Assembly: GCF_011386835.1 (NCBI RefSeq)
Contig: NC_088800.1
Location: 82,648,981 to 82,712,980, forward strand
Direction: 5' to 3'
Source: Chrysemys picta bellii
Lineage: Eukaryota > Chordata > Testudines > Emydidae
Length of the DNA stretch: 64,000 nucleotides
Positions 22,150 through 34,432 of the stretch are shown in pieces. The translations under genes were made by a program, and so were the position numbers. Below the pieces are notes generated by a model. That model saw only the letters and a program-made list of their open reading frames with translations. It searched no databases and was not told the DNA's origin. Numbering within the stretch: the stretch's first letter is position 1; the number at the start of each line of letters is the position of its first letter.

Positions 22150-22424
22150 AGGCCTGGTCTACACAGATTTTGTACCTGTATAACTATTTGGGTTAGGTGG
22201 TGTACTTTTTACTAATAGTTATAGTGATACAACTCCTACTGCACACACAGGTCTTTCATCTTAAAAGGTGTCATAACTGTATAGCTTATTCTCCTACCTG
22301 TATAAGAATAGCTAGACTGGTATAAGACACCTTTATATAACTGCATCCACACTGGAGGGTGTTTACTGCTCTAGCTATACTGGTATAGGTAGACTGGTAC
22401 AAGCTGTGTTTAGACAAGCCCTTA
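22150..22424. mobile_element. Harbinger-like MITE, palindromic
   Basis: The left end ggcctggtctacacagattt tgtacctgtataacta pairs with the right end ctatactggtataggtagac ... aagctgtgtttagacaagcc. Several inner segments (tataactgtata, acctgtataagaatagct) are further partial palindromes. No coding potential. The terminal wording (ctggtctacac / gtgtttagacaagccc) places it with the other Harbinger-like MITEs here. Confidence 0.7.
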
Positions 22425-23900
22425 GCCAACGTGTTAAACTTATAGGGGTAGACCCTCAGCTGATGTAAATGGTCATAGCTCTGTGGAAGTCCATGGAGCA
22501 GAGGATCTGCCATATACATGAGACCTAAGAAGGGGCACAAAGCTATTTGAAGGTCACATTTAAGACATGATTTTTCTTCAATACACATGTTGCTCTTTTA
22601 TTTATCATTTATGATTAATTTTACCCCTGGATGGAAGACCTGAAGAGGCCCGCGTAACATTCGAACCCTATTTTGAAGGCGTACGTAGGATTTAGACCTT
22701 GTGCCAGATTTCAGCACAGGGGTGAATTTCACCCTTGACGAACTGTTCAGGAAAGTAAGTTGTCCTACCCATGGCCACAAGGGACCAATTTCTGGTGCCT
22801 GTATTCATAGGGTGGTCCCAATGACTTCAATGAAATCTATGGGACTTGTGATTTAAGGTTCTATCTAGCACAAATAAGGTTCTCTCAGCCCAGCCCATCA
22901 AAAGTGGAGTAGAAACAAAGTTTCATCCAGGCGAGCATTATTCTGCCCTCTTATTCATGCTGAGATGGGTCTGACCCCACAGGTAGCCCCATTGAAATGG
23001 ATGGAGGTACCTAAAGAGTAGGGCACTGCTTGGTGTAAGCAATGTGGCAGAATCAGATCCTTTGTGCTTTCAGATGAGCCTAGACTAAGCCCACCCATAG
23101 CTGGAGTCCTCCAGGGTTATGGAATTGTAAGTGTGATGGACATTGCACCATACTCCATTGTTTTCCCAGCTTTGCTCGTGACACCCATAAAACAAAGAGC
23201 CAGGAATGGAGAGAGCTGACCTTGAAAATCTGCTTACATCTAAACTATAATAGCCAGGAAGGGATTTTGTTCTGTTTGCTTATTTGAAAGCATGGGCTGC
23301 ACTTTTGTGTAATTTGGAGTTCTCCCTTTGAAGTTCTTCTCTTTCCAACTTCTGCCTCCAGCTGCAAGAGGGAATAAGATATCAACGGAAAGTTTATTTC
23401 TGAGCTATCCGCCCTGCCTGCGCAAATGCTCCCTTTGTAGTCTGTGGGCTGAATGGAAGCTCGTTAGAGACCATTAACATTTGCATTACAGCAGGGTAAA
23501 TCTCACCCTAGGGTTTGCTAACTGGCTAATATTCGCATAGAAAAATAGAATAAAAAAACTAAGAAGCATTTCTGAGCCCCCTGAAATTGTAATTAATAAA
23601 TATGCTGAGAGCAGCAAATGGACTGTATAACGGCATTTGCATTTTCAGCCAAATCTTATAGTAGCAAAAGATTTCAAATAGGAGAGCTCCCTGTGGAATG
23701 GGAATAAAAAAACCACCACCACCACCACCAGTGGATTGTTTCCCTGTCTTAATTAAATCAATCAAGAGATGCACATAGCATCCTGAATGTTGGATCAGAA
23801 AGGTCCAGCTTGTGTGATTTTTTTCCATCCGAATCAGTGTTATATTGGGTCGTCTTATATCGGGGTAGAGGTGTATTTTGTTTGAAAGCTATAATCATGA
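22425..23900. other. Unique non-coding sequence with ACC repeat
   Basis: An (acc)n run lies at 23711-23729. The rest shows no gene or repeat I can name; phrases such as gacttcaatgaaatctatgg (22823-22842) resemble the small hairpin families. Confidence 0.4.
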
Positions 23901-24157
23901 TTAGAGCTGGTTGAAAAGTTGGACTGCACCATTTTCCATGGGGAAAATTGCAGTTTCGTTGAAGTCTAAATGTTTCACGGGATCACACGGATTTTAAAAT
24001 TTGACAGGAAAAAAGTTGAAACAAAATCATTTTGACTTGGTTTGATCCATTTAAAATATTTAAATGGATTCAAATGCAGTCAAACCACTCACTGGTTCCC
24101 AGTCAAAATTTCCACAATTCTGTTCTGTGGGAAATGCCATTTTCTGACTAGCTCTAA
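23901..24157. mobile_element. Palindromic MITE (agagctggt family)
   Basis: The left end ttagagctggttgaaaagtt and right end cattttctgactagctctaa are inverted repeats. Inner arms ccatggggaaaattgcag and ttctgtgggaaatgccat continue the pairing. It shares termini with 12164-12637. A short flanking match tcatg on both sides may be the target duplication, but it overlaps the palindrome. Confidence 0.7.
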
Positions 24158-24172
24158 TCATGGTACAAGTTG

Positions 24173-24194
24173 GTGGTGGTGGTGGGGGGGGGGT
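24173..24194. repeat. TGG/G-rich simple repeat
   Basis: tggtggtggtggtggggggg just downstream of the palindromic MITE. Confidence 0.85.
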
Positions 24195-24478
24195 TGTTTT
24201 GGGGCACAGCTGATGGGGCACTGTTTATTTAAGATTGATATTAACAATAGCAAACAGGTGGAACTTGACTGCACTGAGAATCTGTCAGGGGACTCGATCC
24301 TAGGAGAACAAATGGACATATGTAAAATCTATTTCATTGTAAATTGGTGCCAATATTTGAACAGGTTTAATATTTAACTGAATCAAAACACTGAAACAAG
24401 TTCAGTTAAATCAGTTCACTCATCCAGCTTCCTGGGTCATGATGCATCTTTAATTCAGGGTCTCCAGCTAGGGTTAAT

Positions 24479-24859
24479 GTACGTCCAAGTTTTCCCGGAC
24501 AAACCTTTTTTCGTGCGGTTTCTGTCCAGTGGGGAATTAAAAGTAACAGGCAACATCCAGGATTTTTGAAGGGCACATGAGCTGCAGCTCAGAAAGAGCC
24601 CTGATTGGTCCACTTCCCAATTGGTCCCTCCCCTGCATGTGATTAGTCCATTCCCCTGCAACCACAGCTGCCAGAACCCACCCACCCAGGCCTTGGCTCC
24701 CAGCCCTTGGGAAAGGGTCCCACAGGGAGACAGACTGACTGCTGGGACTGCATCCTGGGACAGGGAGCGACACTGTCCCTCCCACCTCCAGTATCCCCGA
24801 CTGTACCCACTTCTAGCAGCAGTGTCCTCTTTTTGGGAACCTGAAATATGGTAACACTA
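24479..24859. mobile_element. Inverted-repeat element (tagggtta family)
   Basis: The left end tagggttaatgtacgtccaa, then gttttcccggaca, and right end tgtcctctttttgggaacct ... atatggtaacacta are diverged inverted repeats. The consensus start 'tagggttaccatacgtcc' is one I recall from turtles. The interior has repeated cctgattggtccacttccca-type phrases. I find no convincing target duplication, so the limits are less sure than for the other elements. Confidence 0.6.
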
Positions 24860-27740
24860 CAATGGAACACACCAAGGCAGAGAACAGGTGAACAGCAACA
24901 CTGCTTCCTAAACTGGTTACGAGAGCATTAAGGTTTCATATCCTTTTTAAGCCCACCGTCTGCTGACAGTTCAGAACATCGGTAGGATACCTCTCACTCA
25001 AGAACAGTCACAGTGCATTGTTTACATGCTGTCAACGGGCCACTCAACTCTGAAGTTTGGTTTCTATGCAAACAGAGTAGGGAGATCAGCTTTCCTAATG
25101 ATGCCTTTACTTCCTCCCAGTTAGTCAATCATCTTTTCCACCACAAATATTGGAGTATGTTCAAGCATTTAAAAAAAAAATTCATGTGCAGGGTTATTCA
25201 TATGCTACCAAAAATAAAGTCTTTGCCTTATAATGGCTGCAGTTATTTTGTTTAATGCAGTATCCTAGGAGCTTTATGGACAACCACAGTGACACTCTCT
25301 GCCTTATGTCCCCACAACCCCCAAACACGTGTTCTTATTTAGATCTGTGAGCACCCCTATATTCATCACAGGGCTACTCGAAGGATTATTGAGCTGCGTA
25401 CCAAAGTGTGGTTTATCGATTGATTTCAGAGATGGTGTGTCAGACAGAAGCACTCATCCCCCACAGTTAGATACAGCCAAGAACGGGGATCCCAAGCCTT
25501 TAGGGCTGAGTGGGTCAAATTGCCAAACAATGGAAGAACTATAACAGGGGCATTCTCCTAGAGAGACTGGGTGGATGGAGGGGGGGTAAAAGGAAGGGCC
25601 CACGCACAAAAACAGTTGGAGGAAGACTTCATATCTTGGCACTGTAATAAAGGCATTGAGCTATATATTATCTGGGCCTTAACATAACGGTGGGGGCTTT
25701 CAACCCCCCCCCACCCCCCAGCTTCCCTGAGGAAAAAAAGAGAAGGGGAAACAGACTGCAGAGAGAGGCTCTGGAAGATAGTCAGACCAGGCTAGATCCC
25801 CAGAGCTTTTTGGCTTCCATAAAGAATGCAAGTTGGTTCTGTTCTCTTTGTAAGAGGAAAGCCTATATAAAACTTAGCTTGCAATGAAGTTTAAGTTCAG
25901 ATGACTCTAAACAGGTAAGTAGGCTATTTAAAATAAATTTCTCCAATATTTTGTTCCAACTTGTTTTTTTACAAAGGGTGTTGGTCACTATCACTGGTCA
26001 CAGCTGTGAGAGAGGAAAATGCACTCACGATTTGGTTATTTTCCCCTCAAAGATCCCTAACTCGTGTGCTTTGTTAAAAGTGAAGTGCCTGCAGTTAAGA
26101 AATTCCTTTGATCAGTCTGTATGCCTTCCTTTCCTGCCACATTGTCCCCAAAGGGTACTAGGAAAAAAAGAAAATCGGTGCTCCCACAGACCAGTGGACT
26201 CTGGGGGAACTTGTGTAACCAATTAGGAGTTATGGGGGGATGGGGGAACTGGTTCTAGGTTCTAAGGTGATCAGACTACACGGTCCCACTGCCCAAGAGG
26301 GTTTCAAGATCAGAGTCTGCACCTATGAGTGGGTCTAAGAGACCCAGATCTAGGAATAGGGAACTGTCACTACCTACACCAGGGGGTTTAGAAGCACATG
26401 GAATCCAGCAATTGGGTCAGTTCACAACAGACTGGTGTCTGTCCAGAGGAAACAGGTGCCCCAACCCAGCTGGGCTTGCTCGATGCTAGGCATATGTTGG
26501 TGTATTCAGGTTATTGTAGCCACGTCCCAGTCTAAGACTAGAAGAATCACATGATTCCACCCTTAGGCAGGTGATACCTCAGTTGGGTGCATTTAGAACC
26601 AGAAAGGACACAGAGGTGCAGCTAGCCCCATAACTTTGGCTAGCTCCTCTGACTTCAGTGGGTTATTCATGAAGTTAAGTATTTGCATAATTCTTTGAAG
26701 GATGAGAGATTAAAACATGACATGAGGGAAGACAAAGTAGACGAGAGTAGGCAAAGGGACTAGGATACATAGGTCACGAGTTCCTTTTACACATTCAATC
26801 TGTGAGCATTAGAGATGTAATTTTTGGTCTCCCTCTGCTACAGAAGGGCAGTGTAGAATTGCTGATGCAGAATGCCTGCTGCATTCCAGCCCAGATGTCA
26901 CTGCATTTCAGTGACTGGCAAATGACCCAATAACATACTTGATAAAACTCTTTAGCGTCTGTCTGGAAGAATGGTGCCACATAATACGTTTTACTGTATT
27001 CTCCTCCCTGGGAGCATTTCTCATTTAACCCCAAGGAGTCTCCTCTGTTTCCCCCCGATCAGCGCCAGCATCCTGGTTGCCTTAGGGCACAGCTGATACC
27101 CTACCAGCTGAAGAGGAGATGGAACGCCCTTCAAAGCTCATCATTGCTGCGCTACAGACACGCCTTTTCCCACTCCCATGGGCCGAGTTTGCTGCTCCCA
27201 GCCTCCAACAGCCACGGCAGTGGAAATAGGAAAGCGTTTTAAGAAAAAGTAGTAAGAGTGTAATTCACATCTCCTCCATTCGCATTCTGCTGGAACTTAA
27301 ACGACAAGAGTCCAAATCTTCTACAAGCAAAACCAGTTCTGGTGCTCAGGATCTTTTCAGAAAGCAAGAGGGACATCCAAGAAAAGGATCCTTCAATCTC
27401 AGGTCATCTCCACCTCAGATCCTTATTCAAGCCTACAAAAATTAGTCTAGGAATGATGATTCGACAGGCTGGGACTAGTGCAGTAGCAGGCAGTTGTGCT
27501 ATTTCAAGTCCCTCTCTGATGAGTGGGATTCCCTCCTCCACTGAGTCAGCATTTCAAAAAGGCAATGAAGCAAGCATTGAAATCACAAGTTCCTCGAAAG
27601 GGTGGGGGAGGACGGGGAAGCAGCAAGGCATGCATAATGAATGTCTCAGCAGACTGCAGGAAGCTAGACTATATAGTGCTTTTATATTGGAGAGAGAAGA
27701 TAGAAGTGTTTCATTTCCGTCTAATTCTCTATGATTGTCA
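24860..27740. other. Unique non-coding sequence
   Basis: No gene supported. A C-rich run lies at 25703-25720. Open frames up to 130 codons (27342-27734) show no family I know, and overlapping antisense frames are as long. Small parts may be old repeats that I cannot name. Confidence 0.4.
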
Positions 27741-27749
27741 GACGTTTTG

Positions 27750-28550
27750 GCAACAGCTGGTCGTCTTATCACAGACACTGGTATTGTCTGGGCAAAGATA
27801 AGCTGTGAGATGGGTTTTGCAGATGTTCTAGTTATGCCGGATAAAAACTTGGATGGAGTTAAAAGACTCCTATGAGCATAAAAACAGAAGCTGCTAAAGT
27901 GGGATTTAGTCTCAATATGCAGCAGACCAAGATCATGGAGAAAGGAGAGAATGCTGTCAGCAACACTGGCAGATGTGTGATTGACATAGAAGAGGATGGA
28001 AGAACTGAGGACTTTAAAGATAGACAAAGTACAATAGCTGCCAATATCCAGCTCACTAATGAAGTGAAGGCAAGAATTGTCAAAGCCAGTGGGTCATTTT
28101 CTCATTTGTCAAACACCTGGAAGAGTAAGATGATGCATGTACATACCAAAATGAGATTGTACAAGGCTATTTTCTTCCTGGCACTACTGTCTGCTGCTTA
28201 AGTGTGGCAGATGATGGGATTACACAATAGGAATCAGAACACATTTCACTAGTTTTGTGTAAGAAGAATCTTGGGAATCAACTGGAAAGATTGGTTAACC
28301 AATGAGGCTGGTTGCATCATGTCAGAAGGCTGCTGTGAGAAAGAAGTAGAAAGCACATCTGTCTTCTGCCTCTAGGGAAGAGAAGACAGAGGATAAAGAA
28401 AAATGACCTATTGCAGGATGATTACAAAGGATGCTGCCATCATGGAAATGAATTATGGTGGAATTAAACATCATGCTCTGGACAGAGAGCAGTGGAAAAA
28501 TGGGTTGCCTCATGTGTCACTAGGCACAGGAGACTTTAAATCTATAGCCC
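27750..28550 (+). pseudogene. Decayed non-LTR retrotransposon, RT C-terminus (RTE-like?)
   Basis: In broken plus-strand frames I read MGFADVLVMPDKNLDGVKRL (a decayed YADD box with its following helix), TEAAKVGFSLNMQQTKIM, NEVKARIVKASGSFSHLSNT, WKSKMMHVHTKMRLYKAIFF, RRILGINWKDWLTNEAG and LDREQWKNGLPHV. The order matches the palm and thumb of LINE reverse transcriptases of the RTE or R4/Dong kind (KVGL-x-IN-x-KTKVM, RI-x-KA-x-AF, W-x-TKLRLY). It differs from the CR1 copies in this window. Several frameshifts and stops; the 5' half is absent. Confidence 0.7.
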
Positions 28551-28559
28551 ATGAATGTG

Positions 28560-29884
28560 AAAGTTAGAAATTAAAACCATGCATACTTATTAATCATTCA
28601 ACCAATTCTCCTCATTTTGAATATTATACAATACAAATAATACCCTTTTTTTGGCTAGAGAATTATTCACAAACCAGTCTAATCTGATTGCTCTTTACGG
28701 TAGGGAGACTTCCTGGAAGGTTGTACAGCACCCTGTATAAAGGGACTCCAACTAGGACAGGGGTCTTAAGGTGCTTCTTCAATATGAATTCTTTAAAGGG
28801 ATTTATGATAAATATTCACCAAATAATGTTCATCTTATGGGCTTGTTGATGAACTAGTCACGTCACCATCAACTCTGTTTATTGTGTGATTGGTTGTCTA
28901 AATCATAAGGTTTCGTTAATGGAGGATTGAAACTTTTCACTCCCATTATGATCTGCAGACCCATGATTTTTGGAAGTTTTCCCACGGATACCCAGCAACT
29001 ATTAAAATAATTTCAGCCAACAAAGATATGGCCCCACATGTCCCAGTGGACCTTCTGATAAGGTCTGCAGATCATAATGCACCCATATAGACACTCTGCA
29101 AAAACATAGCACCAGTGTATACATTCATGATGATTCTTTTCAGTTCTTTTTTGTTAAAGCAGATAGATGAAGGAGGTGGGAGTGGGTGGCTCAGGAGAAA
29201 AGAGAACTGGGATGGAGAGTCTTAGCTTAGCATAGTTTTGATTCAACTCCAACCCAGATCACTAATGATCAGGTCACTGATGGTTCTTTGACCATGGGTG
29301 TACAGAGGGCACAACTAAAGTCAAATTCTTAGTCGACAGTTGCTCACATCACCAAAACCTTCAGTGTTACTGGTTTATTGGCACTGACTTTAGGGTAGAG
29401 AGGCCACTTTCTTCCTTGCTACAAAAGATGGGTTAGGGGAGAGAGTAGTCTCTCCTAGCTTTCTCAAGTTACAATAATTCTATAAATAAGAGAATACCAC
29501 CCCGTCCTCTAGCATTCTAGCACAACAGGCAATTACAGCCTGCTGAAAGATTATTGGTACCCTGAGTATTGGCACAGCTTGTTTTCAGAAACACTAATGG
29601 GCAGCAAATGAGTGTTTTGTTACAAATCAAGAAATTGTCCAAAAAACTATAGCATGGTTGTGTAAAATCCACAGTAATCAGATTGGGATCAGCCCAGGAC
29701 ACAGAAAGAATCAGATACAATAGACCATGGGAAGGGAAATAATGCACCACCTCAAGGCAAAACTTCTGTCCATACTTAGGATTTCTGAGTCTATATAATC
29801 TTGCAGCACCTGTTTGATGCACTCCATTGAAGTTAGGATAGCACAGTGCTTTGTACAGTCGAAAGTGGCTGCATTTGTGCCAGG
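28560..29884. other. Unique non-coding sequence
   Basis: AT-rich. The minus-strand frame 29936-29517 (139 codons) begins in CR1-like sequence and is otherwise unrecognised. No gene. Confidence 0.4.
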
Positions 29885-29965
29885 CATAATAGCATGAAAT
29901 GGTAACTCTCTTGGCTGTTCTCTGAACCCTCTCCAAGTTATCAACATCCTTCTTGAATTGTGGGC
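29885..29965 (-). repeat. Short CR1 ORF2 fragment
   Basis: Minus strand reads KCPQFKKDVDNLERVQRTAK RV. This matches [17 protein letters not shown] of the 18.8-kb CR1 copy. Only about 25 codons are kept. Confidence 0.6.
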
Positions 29966-30060
29966 ACTTAGATTGTTAACTCTTTAGGGCAGGGTCTCTA
30001 TTGTATGTTTGTAGGTTGCCTAGGGCCATGGGGGGGGTCTCAATCCAGGTCTCCAGATAC
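29966..30060 (+). repeat. Ancient 'attgtaactctttag' repeat
   Basis: gattgttaactctttagggc agggtctctattgtatgttt gtaggttgcctagggcca is a relative of the repeat at 10054 and 57335. Confidence 0.55.
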
Positions 30061-30945
30061 ACCATAATATGGGGGGGGGAGGGGAAGAGGAGAAGGGGTT
30101 ACACACTTTTCAGCACCTATAAGCCAAGCAGGGCCTCCTTGCATCCCTCCATTCCCCTCCACAGGCTTCTTGTACGCCACTCTCCTGTCCCTCTATTTCA
30201 GGACACCCTGCAAGTCTTCCCACCCCATGCCAAGGGTTCTGCCCGCAATAATCACCTCTCCCATACCATTGGGTGCCACTTACTCCCCCATGCCAGAGGC
30301 TCTGCATCCCCCCCCATATTACCCATTGTGGGTCCCTGCTTCCCCCCTCCCCACACAATCAATGAGCCATCCCTCTGGTCCCTGCTGCTTCCTCACACTG
30401 TCCCCCCCTGCCCCCCCCAATTTTCACCCTACACTCTGCTTTCCCCTCCCCAAGTCCCCACCTCCCCCACAACTCTCCCTGTAAGGCTGTCTTATTTCTG
30501 CTACAGTCCAGACCACAGACAGTTTTCCCCCACAGCACGTTAAACTACTGCCTTTGCTCTGTGTAGGTAGCAACAGGGGGCACTGGAGAGATTCCTTTGC
30601 CTGCACCACAAGGCAGCTTGGAGGCCTTGAGTTCTCTGACAAATCAGGCTTTTTCTGGTTTTCTGATTTGCACTCACACACCAAAAAACCCCAACAGGCG
30701 AGTGCCCAGTGATGTCTAGAACATTCCCTGAAGATTTGGAACAGATTGGAATGGGATAACTTTGGAATGCCACATCCAGGTGGACCGGCACCATCCAGTG
30801 GGGTTAGACTTCATTTGCTCAGCCAGTAAAGAGCAGGATAACCTTTTGGATCAGCAATTCTGGGCTGGGCCTCTCAAAGGAGCAAGCTTGTGTGGAACCA
30901 TGTTTCCGGTTAGGCCGAAAACAGCATAGAAGCAGCTTTCCCCCC

Positions 30946-31553
30946 TGTAACGGGTTCACTCACCGCTCTGGGGCCTCCTCAGCCTGTCCTGGGAATCAGC
31001 GCTGCGGTGGAGTGCGCCCCTTTGGGGGGTGCATTGCCACCATGACTCCCACTCTTGGACCCACGTCTCTCCAAGGACTGTGGCGTCCTCTCCAGCGACA
31101 CAGCCTCCAGCCGTGCCAACACTGTGCTCCCCTCTTCCGGGGGACCTGCAGTCTGCTGTTCAGCCATTTCCCATCAGTGGCAAACTGCAGTCCACGGTCT
31201 CGCCACTTCCTATGTGGCTCCCGCACCCTCTTTACCCTTGATCAGGGCCTCAGCCTGCAACCCCCCAGCAGCCGGCCAGGAGCAGTCTCTGGCTCCCTGG
31301 GCCCCTGTTTGCAGCACTGCTCTGTCCAGGGTGCTGGCAGGTCTCTTGGCCCTTCAGGGACACAGTCCTTCCTCCCTGGGCTCCCAGCAGAGAACTGGCT
31401 TCCTCTGCCTTGCACTTCCCTTTTTATATGGGGCTACTTGGCCCTGATTGGCTGCTCCCTTCAGCCCTCCTCTGATTGGCTGCCTCTGGCGCAGTCTCCC
31501 TAGGCCTGCTTTTAACCCCTTTTCTGCCAGTGAAGGGCAGCCACCCCATCACA
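30946..31553 (-). mobile_element. Solo LTR, minus orientation
   Basis: Read on the minus strand it starts tgtgatggggtggctgcc and ends gagtgaacccgttaca (TG...CA). It has two CCAAT boxes (fwd attgg at 31448-31452 and 31475-31479) and a TATA box (minus-strand catataaaaa, 31430-31421), in promoter order. The body is GC-rich and no coding part adjoins it. The flanks are C-runs (ccccc / ttccccc), so the target duplication is unclear. I recognise it as a turtle LTR family. A plus-strand frame of about 200 codons across it is not a gene. Confidence 0.7.
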
Positions 31554-31876
31554 TTCCCCCAGAGTATTTTTACACTTCTGGTCCCAGGCAAAGACCAGAG
31601 GTTCAGGAATAGGCTTTAAAAAGCATATCCACATTGTCTTAAACTCCAAGAACGCCTCATTTCAAGATCTCCTGAGTTTTAAGTGAAAGCTCAGGTGAGT
31701 ATTGTATTCAAAACCAATTGACCCATCTCTGTTGAGAGGCACAGGATTTAGGTACTGTACACTAGGAAAACAGAGCAAGGGGAATGGGGAGAGTAACCAG
31801 TCACACCATTGTAAATTAAGTTCTAGATGAAGTTTTATCTACAGCTACTTACCTTGCTGTTGTTATATATTTCCAG

Positions 31877-31992
31877 CCCCAAAGCAGGATTACATCTCCC
31901 AGGATGAACCACAGCCATGGGGTTCCTATGGTCCACCACAGTGGCTCACCAGGAAGGGAGATCATAGTGCATCATGGGAAGCATAATCCTGC
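31877..31992. repeat. Inverted-repeat element with ZNF143-like arms
   Basis: The left arm agcaggattacatctcccag gatgaacca and the right arm gtgcatcatgggaagcataa tcctgcc are diverged inverted repeats. Both arms carry versions of the tacaactcccagaatgc-type motif bound by ZNF143/THAP11 in vertebrate promoters. No coding sequence. Confidence 0.5.
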
Positions 31993-32230
31993 CATAAATC
32001 CTGACCCATAAAGGAGAATGGGGGCATGAGGTACCCCAGTAGTATTTCCAAATCTACTTCTTTTGTTTTTTAATCTAAGATTTGTTTTGGTGGAAAAATA
32101 AAAATCAGATTTTTTTACCCCCCAACCCCATTTTCTGACCAGTTTCAGTACCCAGGGTGAAATTCACCTGTGTGGGGGGCCAGCACAGAGACCACCACTC
32201 AGATCCATTAGAGTCCAGCTCTAGTCTCCG

Positions 32231-32337
32231 GATGGATTTTTCAAAAGCACCTAAGAGAGTTAGGTGCAAACGGCCCATTGAAACTGGATGGGACTTGTAC
32301 ACCTAAGTCACTTAGGCACTTTTGAAAAATCCCGTCC
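32231..32337. repeat. 107-bp hairpin MITE (tttcaaaagcaccta)
   Basis: The left arm gatggatttttcaaaagcac ctaag pairs with the right arm cttaggcacttttgaaaaat cccgtcc. Similar half-palindromes occur at 35718-35790 and 45690-45800 (aaaagcacctaaagaagtta ... ttaggcacttttgaaaattt), showing a family. Confidence 0.7.
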
Positions 32338-33589
32338 TTGGTCACTGGGGCTTAAGTGGTGGGGCTAACACTTGTGCTGGCCTCACCCTAAGCCAATTAT
32401 GCATTGGTTTGGGGGGAGAAAAGGCAAGAAATATGAGCTATAGCAAATAAGCACCTGTAGGCTTGCTTAGAAAGGCTGTGAACTCCATGCCAGAGCCTTC
32501 TGTAATGGCTGAGATAAAGAAGGAGCCTGAAGACTGTCAATATTAATATGTTGCCTTATACCAGAGTGGGAGATTCAATTGTCATACAGCATGACAGGGT
32601 AAAACCGGATGAAGGGAAGAAAGAAAAAGATCACGCATCTGTTACACTCACAACAAGGGATACACATTTCAGTTCTTTGTTTTCCTCAAAGATTTCCTAT
32701 TTGACTTTAAATTCAGCTCTCCCTTGTCTCGTGAGCTTAAATGCTGTTTTAAAAAGAGAGAACTTGCCTGCCAGGTAGGTTTTCTTAAGCTTTCACAGTT
32801 CTGGCTAGAAGTCTCTCTAGGCTTGTGAAACACATAGCTACTTATCCTTTGTTCCTGGTGCAGGGAGAGCCTAAGATATCAAGTCATTCCTGAATTCTCT
32901 TTGTATCTGAAAGACTATAAAATGAAGAGAATAAAATAGATCAGGTCTAGTCTCAGTTTAACAGAATAGTAAATAATACTCAGCACTTCAGGAGCAATTT
33001 TGGTCTGGAGATCTCAAAGTGTGAGATGAAAAACTAGAACTATTATCCTCAGGTTACAGATTGTGCCTCAGTTTCCCTCCCTGAGAGATTAAATGACTTC
33101 CCCAAAAATTCACACATGAAATCAATGAGAGGCAAGAATAAAATCTGTGCATCCTGACTCAATTCAGTGCCCTACAATCCTGTAGGGTGCATTACAGTCT
33201 CCGTCGAGGGACTCTATCTCACCCTGGCAGGTAAATGATGGATTAGATGGTCTAATAAGCTTCTTTCTTCCACAACTATTGTGGCCTATGAGAACAAAGG
33301 CAGGCTGTGAAGTAAAGTTGTCTCTTGCAAGCTCAACTCAAGCCCAGAAGGAACAATTACAGAAATTACAGCGTTATGAATAATATAGCATGTATTATAT
33401 TAATATACATTTAATAAAGCACACATAGAGGGATCCCAGAGCGCTTTGTAAAGTCTTCAATGCACAGTTTGAATGTTAGCTAACAGTTTCAGAGCAAAGC
33501 GTTCTTGTGGGTAGACCAAACTCAAATGGCGGAAAAGATAGCTGAAGGACTTGGTAGTGAGCCACAGGTTCTCACATCTCTAGACCACT

Positions 33590-33816
33590 GGTCCTGATGG
33601 AGCACTGACAGACCCTGGTTGTGAGCAGACAGAATCAAACCTGGGATCTCTAGAGCTTAGTTCATAAGCCTCTACCGCATGAGCTAAAAGCCAACTGGTT
33701 GTTAGTTATGTCTATAGAGCAGACTCATAATCTCTCTCTCTCTCTCTCTCTCCCCCCCCCCCTTGGTGCCATTAGATGGGACAACACCACACCCAGGAGG
33801 TGTATGGGTTACACTG
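33590..33816 (-). repeat. tRNA-like composite SINE, copy 2
   Basis: The reverse complement of this region follows copy 1 at 2172-2395 module by module: gtgtaaccc head, cccatctaatggcaccaag, GA run, cagttggcttttagctcatg cggtagaggc (A-box-like), ggtttgattct (B-box-like, 33641-33631), gggtctgtcagtg. The GA part has grown into a (tc)11 run with a C tract (33731-33762). Confidence 0.7.
33731..33762. repeat. (TC)n/poly-C microsatellite within the SINE
   Basis: tctctctctctctctctctc followed by a C run. It sits at the same place as the short ga-run in copy 1, so it expanded within the repeat. Confidence 0.9.
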
Positions 33817-34347
33817 ACACCCTCACTGTGTCAGTAATAACGATCATCTACTGCCAATTCATTGTCCTGTCTGAAGTGAGTTGGAGGCTTCTGTTTTGTT
33901 CCAAATGGACAAGTGTCTACATCATATTACAAGTAACCTTTTTCATGGCAGCCGGCTTGGCAGCTAGAGACTGGTTGGACAACGAGACTCATCTATGTCC
34001 TGCTCCCACTCATGGTTGAGACATACTAGCAGGGCAGTTTTAGAGACACTTATGCCATGGCTGCCATCTTGGCTGGCCAGGACTGAAGCTGGAACTTCCA
34101 GAGCCAGAGTTTGGGCTAAAGAGTCAAACTCAGCTAAGGGTTGTAATAAATTCATATCCTCTGTGAATTTGATAGAGATGGGGACACATCACACACTCAG
34201 ACAGTACGTTTACACTTGTGCTGCTGGTCTGCAACAGTCCTTGATGCAAGAAGAATCTCAGTTCCCGAACTGTCAATGGGACAGCTTTCATAGGGACTAT
34301 TCACTTAAAGGACCTTGATATTACTTAGAACAATGGGCCAGCTTCTC

Positions 34348-34432
34348 TGCTACTCTAAATGGGTAGATCCCCACTGAAGACAAGTGCGCTTGTCTCCTTT
34401 GGAGTGTCACCCATTTGAACTAGCAGAGAATG
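34348..34432. repeat. 85-bp hairpin MITE
   Basis: cttctctgctactctaaatg ggt and acccatttgaactagcagag aa are inverted repeats around a centre with acaagtgcgcttgtct, itself a short palindrome. Non-coding. Confidence 0.6.

Noticed and set aside
24479..24859. hAT-like insertion with an 8-bp duplication
   Set aside because: Flanks tctccagc and caatggaa do not match, so the superfamily is left open although the ends are inverted repeats.
30892..31503. 203-codon plus-strand frame
   Set aside because: It covers a solo LTR read on the wrong strand; GC-rich and without homology I recognise.
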